Origin: Bacteroidales bacterium
GTDB lineage: Bacteria > Bacteroidota > Bacteroidia > Bacteroidales > UBA3824
Assembly (NCBI GenBank): GCA_017645985.1
Contig: JAGCNK010000112.1
Location: forward strand, 1 to 5,942
Direction of reading: 5' to 3'
Length of the DNA: 5,942 nt
Shown: positions 1 through 5,942 of the stretch, piece after piece
Numbering within the stretch: the first letter of the stretch is position 1
Layout: each line of letters opens with the position of its first letter
The notes under the pieces: model-generated
Told to the model about the DNA's origin: nothing
Seen by the model: the letters and a program-made list of their open reading frames with translations, nothing else
The model's database searches: none
Translations under genes and position numbers: made by a program

Positions 1-687
1 AATCTCGGTGTGATAGAGAAAGTTAAGAAATTCCGTGCTTCGGGCATCACTCCACGCAACGCTGAACAGAGTTTTGCTATGGATGCGCTTATGCGTCCTG
101 ATATTCAGCTGATAACCGTTACCGGCAAGGCGGGAACAGGCAAGACCCTTATGGCATTGGCTGCCGCATTGGAGCAGAGCAAGAGCTATTCGCAGATTTA
201 CCTCTCTCGTCCTGTGGTGGCGTTGGGCGGCAAGGATTTGGGCTATCTGCCTGGCAACGAGAAACAGAAGATTTCGCCCTATATGCAGCCCCTGTTCGAC
301 AACCTCAACGTTATCAAGCACGCTCTCGGAGTCAACAGCAAGGCAAGCCAGAATTTTGACACAATGATAAAGGAGGAGAAACTTTTGATTACTCCCCTCG
401 CATATATCCGTGGACGCAGTCTCGCCAATTCGTTCTTTATCGTTGACGAGTCGCAAAACCTTACTCCCCACGAGGTTAAGACCATCATCACCCGCGCTGG
501 CGAAGGCACAAAGATGGTGTTCACCGGCGACGTGGAGCAGATCGACAGTCCTTTCTTGGATATGCGCTCCAACGGTCTTTCGTATCTTGCCGACAAGATG
601 AAGGGACAAGCGCCCTTTGTACACATCAACCTGACTCACGGCGAACGCAGCCAATTGGCCGACCTTGCAAGCCGTCTGTTAGATTAA
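1..687 (+). CDS. PhoH-family ATPase, C-terminal half (5' end outside window)
   Basis: This is a P-loop ATPase of the PhoH family. The frame is open to the left edge (codons AAT CTC GGT precede the GTG at 10), so that GTG is probably internal and not the start. Visible motifs are Walker A GKAGTGKT (124-147), the family signature RPVVALGGKDLGYLPGN followed by PYMQPLFDNL (about 205-309), Walker B FFIVDESQN (about 433-459), and the sensor-like FTGDVEQID (520-546). The end, GERSQLADLASRLL, is typical of the longer PIN-PhoH (YlaK-like) proteins of roughly 430-450 residues. I therefore infer that a PIN ribonuclease domain lies upstream, outside the window. Known members are cytoplasmic and are linked to RNA unwinding or cleavage; the cellular role here is unproven. 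It ends at TAA 685-687, 24 nt before the helicase start, with no terminator between, so it probably heads or belongs to the same operon. Family assignment is firm; the PIN fusion is inferred. Confidence 0.93.
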   Translation, partial: NLGVIEKVKKFRASGITPRNAEQSFAMDALMRPDIQLITVTGKAGTGKTLMALAAALEQSKSYSQIYLSRPVVALGGKDLGYLPGNEKQKISPYMQPLFDNLNVIKHALGVNSKASQNFDTMIKEEKLLITPLAYIRGRSLANSFFIVDESQNLTPHEVKTIITRAGEGTKMVFTGDVEQIDSPFLDMRSNGLSYLADKMKGQAPFVHINLTHGERSQLADLASRLLD

Positions 688-711
688 TTGCTTGAGAAAT
701 AGAATCTTATT

Positions 712-3150
712 ATGGACTTTAAAACTAACGAGCGTCTCGACTTGGCTTTTAATTACCTGTTTTACACAGGAAGGAATGTTTTTCTCTCTGGCAAGGCGGG
801 AACGGGCTAGACCACTTTTTTGAAACGTCTGAAACAGATTTGTCCCAAACGCATGATTGTTACCTCGCCTACGGGTGTGGCGGCAATCAATGCGGGGGGC
901 GTCACTCTACATTCGTTTTTTCAACTGCCTTTGGGACCGCAGATTCCGGGCAGCTACTCTGAACCCGACCGCCGTTTTTCTAAAGTCAAGATAGATATAA
1001 TTCGCTCGTTGCAATTGCTTGTAATCGACGAGATTAGTATGGTGCGTGCCGACCTTTTGGATTCTGTCGACACTGTGCTGAAACGTTACCGAGGCAATAA
1101 GCTGCCTTTTGGCGGCGTGCAGCTGCTCCTTATCGGCGATATGCAGCAGCTGTCGCCCGTGGTGCGTCCCGAGGATGAGGAGATTCTGCGCCCATACTAC
1201 GACACATATTATTTCTTCGGCAGCAAGGCATGGCAGAAGACGCCTTACGTCTGCATTGAGCTCAACCAGATTTTCCGCCAGACCGACACATCGTATATCG
1301 ACATCCTGAACGCTATACGCAACGGCAGGTCCGACAGCAATATTTTGGCAAAGTTAAACACCAGATACATACCAAATTACACTCCCGACAAGGACAACGA
1401 TGTGGTAACACTTGTTACCACCAACGCCCAAGCCGAGAGAATAAATTCGGTGCACATGCTTGAGCTCGACACCGAAAAACGCACCTTCAACGCCGAAATC
1501 ACCGGCGACTTTCCTGAATCGTCGTTCCCTGTTGACCGCAACCTGATGTTCAAGGTGGGCAGCGTGGTGATGTTTCTTAAAAACGACACCGGCAACGAGC
1601 GGCGTTTCTACAACGGAAAGATCGGACGCATTGTGGGTTTCGACACCGACAGCGTGGTGGTAAAGTGCAAAGGCGACAGTGAAAACATCACAGTGAAGCC
1701 TATGCGGTGGGAAAACACCAAATACACCGTTGACTCCAAAACCAAGGAGATAACCGAGGAGGTGGTGGGCACGTTTACGCAGATTCCGCTCAAAACAGCC
1801 TGGGCTGTGACCATACACAAGAGCCAGGGTCTCACGTTCGACAATCTGCTGCTCGACGCCCACAACAGTTTTGCCCACGGACAGGTGTATGTGGCTCTCA
1901 GCCGCTGCCGCACATTGGAGGGACTTATTCTGTTGCAGCCCTTGCGCCCGTCCGACATCATTACCGACCCTGCCATCAACACCTTTGCCGAAAGCGTGGA
2001 GCAGAACACTCCCGACGAGGGGGCGCTCATCAACGACCGCCGTGCATATTTTTTCAACCTTGTGGCAGAGATGTTCGACTTTTCGCAGTTGCACGCCTCG
2101 GTGCAGAGTCTGCAACGTGCTGTGGCTGAGGCTGGAAGCTCCTTTGTGGGCAACAACGCCGTGCTTGAAGGCATCGACTCAAAGATTTATGCCGATATGA
2201 TGACCGTGGCTGAAAAGTTCACCGCCGTTATCAATCCCAAATACGCCAATTCGCCCGACCCCGAACAGGAGACGGAGCTGACCGACAGAATTTCAAAAGG
2301 CTGCGTATATTTCAAGCAGAAAATCGACGAATATCTCAACCCCATAGCCGAGTCGTTTTCGTTCGACTGCGACGACAAGACCAAGGCCAAGCGCAGCCGC
2401 GACCATTACGAGGCGGTCTCCAAGATGTTCAAAATCAAAAACGGCTGCATCCTTTCGTTGCAAGATGGTTTTTCGATAAAAAAATATCTTGAAACCAAGG
2501 CTAAGCTTTCAATGACCGACGAGGCAATGGCTTCGCATTCAAGAGGTTCGTCTCAGGGCGCAAGTTCCTCAGACAGCCAGAATCCCGAACTGTACCAGAT
2601 GCTGTCGAAATGGCGCAAGCAGGCCGCCGACGATGCCGGAGTAGAGCCAAAAGAGATTGTTGCCACAAAGACAATACTGAGCATTTCAAACAAAGTGCCG
2701 TCGGAATACAAGGAACTTGTTGAAATCAAGGGAATGGGCGGCAGCAAGGGCAAGGCCTTTGCCAAGGCTATTTTCGACATTGTGATGGCATACCGCCGCA
2801 AAAAGGGACTGCCAATCAACGAGCTGGCATTTGAGCGTGCTGCATACGAATCGATGAGTTCCGAGGAAAAGACCCTCGCCCTCTTTGAGGAGGGATGTTC
2901 GGTGGCAGAGATTGCCCAGAAACGAGGACTGGCGCAGTCTACCGTTTTCGGACACGTGGAGCGTTTCGTAGCCTCCGGACAGCTACCAGCCAAGGCTGTT
3001 ATCGACGAAAAATGCTACGAGGAAATCTGCATGTTTATTGCCGAAAATCCTAAGTTGAAGGGACTTGGCGAAATACGCGCCGGATTGGAAGAAAAATATT
3101 CCTGGGACGAAATACGTATTGCGTTGGCAGGGTTTAGAAGCGAAAATTGA
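712..3150 (+). CDS. Pif1-like superfamily 1 helicase with HRDC and HTH tail, interrupted by an in-frame amber codon in Walker A
   Basis: A DNA helicase/ATPase of 812 positions counted from ATG 712. The N-terminus MDFKTNERLDLAFNYLF, then NVFLSGKAGTG, matches Bacteroidota relatives. Position 33, the Walker A lysine, is TAG (808-810). Later motifs are intact: Ia VTSPTGVAAINAGG (50-63), II VIDEISM (104-110), III GDMQQLSPV (142-150), IFRQ (187-190), TIHKSQGLTFD (367-377) and YVALSRCR (393-400). A Ser-rich linker (about 606-624) leads to an HRDC domain (about 623-698). A RecQ-type helix-turn-helix follows (core about 726-756, GCSVAEIAQKRGLAQSTVF). HRDC and HTH domains usually bind nucleic acid. The ATG at 712 lies 24 nt after the phoH-like stop in an A/T-rich leader without a Shine-Dalgarno sequence. 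The longest uninterrupted frame could begin at TTG 820 or ATG 853, but such a product lacks Walker A and should not hydrolyse ATP. Without suppression the gene encodes a 32-residue peptide, so it is a pseudogene unless the TAG is an error or is decoded. Confidence 0.9.
808..810 (+). other. In-frame TAG replacing the Walker A lysine codon of the helicase
   Basis: Reading from ATG 712 gives GGC AAG GCG GGA ACG GGC TAG ACC ACT, that is G-K-A-G-T-G-amber-T-T. In the family this position is the lysine that contacts the nucleotide phosphates. AAG, a frequent Lys codon in this window, becomes TAG by one A-to-T change at 808. The frame is conserved on both sides, so this is a substitution and not a frameshift. 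Confidence 0.95.
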
Positions 3151-3156
3151 TTGGAT

Positions 3157-3882
3157 ATGAATATAGGATTTTTTGAAAACAAGTATCTCAGCGATGGCAA
3201 GACCGATTTGGATATAATTCACAATGCCATTGCCCGAAACAAGAATATCGACCTCTGGATACTGCCCGAAGCGTTTGATACCGGCTGCAATATCAAGCCC
3301 GACACCGTGATCGACAGCGGACAAAACGTCGAGCTTTTTAAGCAGTGGGCAGCCAAATACGGCACCGCCGTTTGCGGAAGCTTTTATTTCAAAGAAAACG
3401 GATTGATTTACAACCGTTTCTGTGCCGCTCTGCCCGACGGCAGCACCGTGTTTTACGATAAGCGTCATCTTTTTGGCGACTTTGAAAAACAGCACGTGTC
3501 GCCTGGCAATCAGATTGTTAGTTTTGAATACAAAGGTTTGAGATTCCGCCCTATTATCTGTTACGACCTTCGTTTTGCTGTATGGTGCAGAAACACCGAC
3601 GATTACGACGTGCTCCTATGCGTGTCGCAATGGCCCAACCAGCGTCTCGGCGACCGTGCCTGCCTGTGCAAGGCGCGGGCTATCGAAAACCAATGCTACG
3701 TGGTCAATGTCAACGCCCAGGGATTCAGCAAGACCGAGACACCCGAATACAATGTGGACGTAAAGCAGGTGCGCGGATCAAAAAAATGGGTGAAAATCGA
3801 AATTACAAAGGAATACATTAAATCAATAAAATCAAAGAAACAATATCTCGCCGACCGAGATGATTTTGCAATAAAAATATGA
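3157..3882 (+). CDS. Carbon-nitrogen hydrolase, omega-amidase (YafV/Nit2) type
   Basis: A cytoplasmic nitrilase-superfamily amidase of 241 residues from ATG 3157. The Glu-Lys-Cys triad is visible: E38 in ILPEAFDTG, K102 in FYDKRHLF and C135 in IICYDLRFAVW. CYDLRF-VW and CKARAIENQCYV are hallmarks of the omega-amidase branch, which removes ammonia from 2-oxoglutaramate and 2-oxosuccinamate formed by glutamine or asparagine transamination, for example in methionine salvage. No transaminase is in view, so the substrate is inferred. A TTG at 3151, directly after the helicase stop, is in frame and adds two residues. ATG 3157 is preferred because MNIGFFEN aligns with the usual first strand. After C135 the protein looks shortened: the YxGxS...DPxG segment normally near the C-terminus is not recognisable, and the last 35 or so residues are Lys-rich and A-rich in DNA. 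The TGA stop overlaps the next start (ATGA). Class is firm, exact substrate moderate. Confidence 0.9.
   Translation: MNIGFFENKYLSDGKTDLDIIHNAIARNKNIDLWILPEAFDTGCNIKPDTVIDSGQNVELFKQWAAKYGTAVCGSFYFKENGLIYNRFCAALPDGSTVFYDKRHLFGDFEKQHVSPGNQIVSFEYKGLRFRPIICYDLRFAVWCRNTDDYDVLLCVSQWPNQRLGDRACLCKARAIENQCYVVNVNAQGFSKTETPEYNVDVKQVRGSKKWVKIEITKEYIKSIKSKKQYLADRDDFAIKI
3879..3882 (+). other. ATGA stop/start overlap (translational coupling)
   Basis: The nitrilase TGA (3880-3882) overlaps the ATG (3879-3881) of the ankyrin gene. The leader is A-rich with no Shine-Dalgarno sequence, so the downstream gene is probably translated by coupled re-initiation on the same mRNA. Confidence 0.8.
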
Positions 3883-5288
3883 AAATCAGATTTTTAATAA
3901 TACTTTCGTTGTGCCTGGCTTTTGCCCACAACGCTTTTTCGCAGGATAATGGCAGCGCCGACAACGCACTTATTGAGGCGTGCCGAAACAACAAGTATGA
4001 CGATGTGCGTACGCTTTTGCCGCAGGTGGCCGGCACGGTAAACTTTTCTGATGCAGAGGGTTACACCGCGCTGATGTATGCCTCTGACAATGGCAACGAT
4101 TCTATTATCCAGCTCTTGCTCGAATACGGCGCAAATCCCAATCAGGAGAGCTTTTTCAAAGACGCCGTGCCGGCTATCACCAACACAGTGCTGCAAAATT
4201 CGCCCCGCACTTTGGATCTGATGTTGCAGTTTCACGGCAATCCCAATCTGGTGGATTCGCTCAACCATCTCACACTGCTGCATTACGCCGTTAAATATGG
4301 ATATCTGGAATGTGCCGAGGTGCTGCTTTTTCACGGAGCCAACCCAAGTCAGACCTCGTTGGTAAGCCGTTGGAACTACGATGACGGTGCGCCTCAAAAT
4401 CCTTTGCAAATGGCGGTAAGCTATCACGATACTATTATGGCTCAGTTGCTTATCGACAATGGTGCCGACATCAACGCCAAACCTGGCAAGATTACTCCGC
4501 TCTGCATCGCTATCAGCAAGAACGACTACTCTACAGCCGATTATCTCCTGCGCCACGGGGCAGACGTGTCGGAGCCAAGTTCGTATGGCGCACCTATCTT
4601 GTATTCAGCGGTTTACGCCGACAGCAAGATGTCGCAACTTTTGATCAATCACGGCGCAAAACTCGATGCCACCGACCCCAGGGGCAACAACCTTGCCACC
4701 GTGTCGATGCTGTACAACAAGGCTGAAAACCGCAAGCTGTTTGAATCGCAAGGCGTTAAAAACAATATCTTTTTAGTACCATCTGCCTTTACGCTGTCGT
4801 ATGCCCATGAGTTTTGCAACAACGAGTACAGGATGGCGTTCCGTGCTGGCATTGTGGAGTCGCACTTAAATATGTTGGTTTACGCCGGCGTGTCGTTTCG
4901 TCCCGGCTACAAGACCGCATATCTGCCACGTGGCGAAAAATCGTATTGGCAGCTTCGCGAAAAAATCACACTTCTGCAGTTGGGCGTAGAAAAACGTTTC
5001 TCGTTTTTTCATCAGCGTCGTCCCGACCTTGGCGCATACGTAGGCTATCAGTTTTCGTACGGCGGAGGCAAATACGACGGCTCAATTGAGGAGAGTCCCG
5101 AAACTCAGGCGCTTCATTCGCCTTCGGTGGGTATTTATCAGCGGTTTTCGGGTATCGGCATCAGCAGCGGCTACCGCTATTACAGTTTCAAAAAAACATT
5201 CTCCGCACCCAACCACGTGGCTGAGATTAATTTGACTATCTATTTCAACTTTTACCGACATCAGTCTCTGATGCGCTACTATGATTAG
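3879..5288 (+). CDS. Secreted ankyrin-repeat protein with probable outer-membrane beta-barrel-like C-terminal domain
   Basis: A 469-residue exported protein. Residues 1-21 form a signal peptide (MKIRF, a hydrophobic core, then AFS|QD as a likely signal peptidase I site). Residues about 26-292 contain seven to eight ankyrin repeats, some degenerate. Clear ones are at about 60-92 (GYTALMYASDNGNDSIIQLL), 130-160 (LLHYAVKYG, HGANPS), 172-202 (DNGADINA), 204-233 (RHGADVSEP) and 236-266 (NHGAKLDATD). The repeats should act as a periplasmic protein-binding scaffold. Residues about 295-460 switch to alternating aromatic/polar strands with tight turns (LVYAGVSFRPGY, ITLLQLGVEKRFSF, LGAYVGYQFSYGGGKYDG, SVGIYQRFSGIGISSGYRY, AEINLTIYFNF). 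This resembles a small 8-10-strand outer-membrane barrel followed by a short polar tail. The barrel call rests on pattern only. Partner and function are unknown. It ends at TAG 5286-5288, overlapping the stop of the convergent gene. Confidence 0.85.
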   Translation: MKIRFLIILSLCLAFAHNAFSQDNGSADNALIEACRNNKYDDVRTLLPQVAGTVNFSDAEGYTALMYASDNGNDSIIQLLLEYGANPNQESFFKDAVPAITNTVLQNSPRTLDLMLQFHGNPNLVDSLNHLTLLHYAVKYGYLECAEVLLFHGANPSQTSLVSRWNYDDGAPQNPLQMAVSYHDTIMAQLLIDNGADINAKPGKITPLCIAISKNDYSTADYLLRHGADVSEPSSYGAPILYSAVYADSKMSQLLINHGAKLDATDPRGNNLATVSMLYNKAENRKLFESQGVKNNIFLVPSAFTLSYAHEFCNNEYRMAFRAGIVESHLNMLVYAGVSFRPGYKTAYLPRGEKSYWQLREKITLLQLGVEKRFSFFHQRRPDLGAYVGYQFSYGGGKYDGSIEESPETQALHSPSVGIYQRFSGIGISSGYRYYSFKKTFSAPNHVAEINLTIYFNFYRHQSLMRYYD

Positions 5289-5942
5289 TCGGTGCTGTCG
5301 ATTATGCCCATCTTTTTCATCAAGTAGCTTGCGTTCAGGTTTTTAGAAATTCCGTCTTTGAGCGTGTAGTCAAAGAGGAGTTCGTCGCCCTGGAACGAGA
5401 TTTCAAAGCATTTGGTGTCGATGTTTTGCGGATATGTGGCTTTCATAGTGCCGATGTCGATGTCGTGGGTGGCAAACACGCCGTAGCAGTTGTATTTCAG
5501 GAGTTTCTCGATGAATTTCGCACTGCCGTCGTGCTTGTCCTTGCTGTTGGTGCCGCGCAGCATTTCGTCTACGATTACAAACAGCGTTGCGCCGCTTTCG
5601 AGTTTTTCTATGATTTTTTGCAGGCGTTTTAGTTCGGCAAAAAAGTACGATTCGCTCTCTTGCACGCTGTCGCTTGTGCGTATGCTCGTGAGTATCTCCG
5701 CCGGCGAAAACTCAAAACTATCGGCGCATACTGCAGCTCCCAACTGGCTGAGTATAAGGTTGGTGCCTATTGTGCGCAGATAGGTGCTCTTGCCCGCCAT
5801 ATTGGCGCCGGTGAGTATGATGAGGTATCTTTGGTCGGAAAAACTGATGTTGTTTCTAACGCATTTTTCATCCTGTATCAATGGGTGACCGGCGTTTTTA
5901 GCATTGAGAACAAACTGTTTTTCAGTAGGTTGGGGGAAACAC
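5285..5942 (-). CDS. MutS-related ATPase, C-terminal domain (5' end outside window)
   Basis: C-terminal ATPase domain of a MutS-family protein, about 218 residues visible. The frame stays open to the right edge: upstream of the TTG at 5881 it reads FVLNAKNAGHP then LIQDEKCV, so that TTG is internal. Motifs are Walker A TGANMAGKST (5783-5812), a TSIRTSDSVQESESYFFAEL segment (about 5630-5690), Walker B VIVDEMLRGTNS (about 5543-5578), and the H-loop ATHD (5462-5473). The end NLNASYLMKKMGI is typical of the family. GANMAGKST and DEMLRGTNS differ from canonical MutS (GPNMGGKST, DEIGRGTS) and fit the shorter MutS-like proteins of Bacteroidota. Those proteins often lack the mismatch-recognition domain, so a mismatch-repair role should not be assumed. 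The TAA stop (5285-5287) overlaps the convergent gene's stop. Confidence 0.92.
   Translation of the reverse strand, partial: CFPQPTEKQFVLNAKNAGHPLIQDEKCVRNNISFSDQRYLIILTGANMAGKSTYLRTIGTNLILSQLGAAVCADSFEFSPAEILTSIRTSDSVQESESYFFAELKRLQKIIEKLESGATLFVIVDEMLRGTNSKDKHDGSAKFIEKLLKYNCYGVFATHDIDIGTMKATYPQNIDTKCFEISFQGDELLFDYTLKDGISKNLNASYLMKKMGIIDSTD

Noticed and set aside
688..711. Promoter or terminator between the PhoH-like gene and the helicase
   Set aside because: The 24-nt gap has neither a hairpin nor a recognisable Bacteroidota -33/-7 promoter pair.
816..821. T-run after the amber codon, considered as a slippery frameshift site bypassing the stop
   Set aside because: Both sides of the TAG are in the same conserved frame, so no frameshift is needed, and slippage after the stop could not rescue it.
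820..822. TTG 820 as the true start of the helicase
   Set aside because: Upstream codons 712-807 encode conserved family sequence up to Walker A in the same frame, so the natural start is ATG 712.
811..850. Possible recoding stem-loop (PYLIS-like) just after the amber codon
   Set aside because: Only a 4-bp stem (tctg-aaa-caga, about 828-838) is visible, which is too weak to support a recoding element.
1354..2115. Long open frame on the minus strand inside the helicase gene
   Set aside because: It lies wholly opposite strongly conserved helicase motifs, has no recognisable domain, and is explained by the codon bias of the sense gene.
5259..5273. Perfect 6-bp inverted repeat (catcag-tct-ctgatg) just before the convergent stops, considered as a terminator
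   Set aside because: The stem is short and has no T-tract following on either strand; it lies in coding sequence and can arise by chance.

Overview
The window looks like chromosomal DNA of a Bacteroidota (Bacteroidales-type) bacterium. The evidence is indirect. The Pif1-like helicase has the HRDC plus helix-turn-helix tail familiar from that phylum. There are no Shine-Dalgarno-like sequences before the starts, only A/T-rich leaders. The MutS-related ATPase resembles the divergent MutS-like proteins common there. Base composition is near 50% GC by eye. Genus cannot be fixed from the sequence, and I see no phage, plasmid, IS, CRISPR, tRNA or rRNA signal.

Layout: four genes run left to right on the + strand with almost no space between them. 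They are the C-terminal half of a PhoH-family ATPase (1-687), a Pif1-like helicase (712-3150), an omega-amidase-type nitrilase (3157-3882), and a secreted ankyrin-repeat protein with a probable outer-membrane barrel-like C-terminus (3879-5288). Gaps are 24 nt, 6 nt and a 4-nt ATGA overlap, so co-transcription is likely. A MutS-related ATPase (5285-5942, minus strand, cut by the right edge) converges on them, and the two stop codons overlap by 4 nt. No gene-free stretch exceeds 24 nt, so there is no room for an undescribed intergenic element.

The main anomaly is in the helicase. Its frame is intact from ATG 712 to TGA 3150 except for a single TAG at 808-810. That TAG lies exactly on the codon for the invariant Walker A lysine (GKAGTG-amber-TT, expected GKAGTGKTT). 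It is one base from AAG, and the remaining 779 sense codons downstream look fully conserved. It is either a sequencing error, a very recent inactivating mutation, or an amber codon that is decoded. TAG also ends the ankyrin gene nearby, which argues against genome-wide reassignment of TAG.

Functionally the genes do not form one obvious pathway. Two are nucleic-acid-related P-loop ATPases (PhoH, helicase), one is a metabolic amidase, one is an envelope protein, and the convergent gene is a MutS-like ATPase. The cluster looks like ordinary compact housekeeping and accessory chromosome. I did not find a convincing new multi-gene system.
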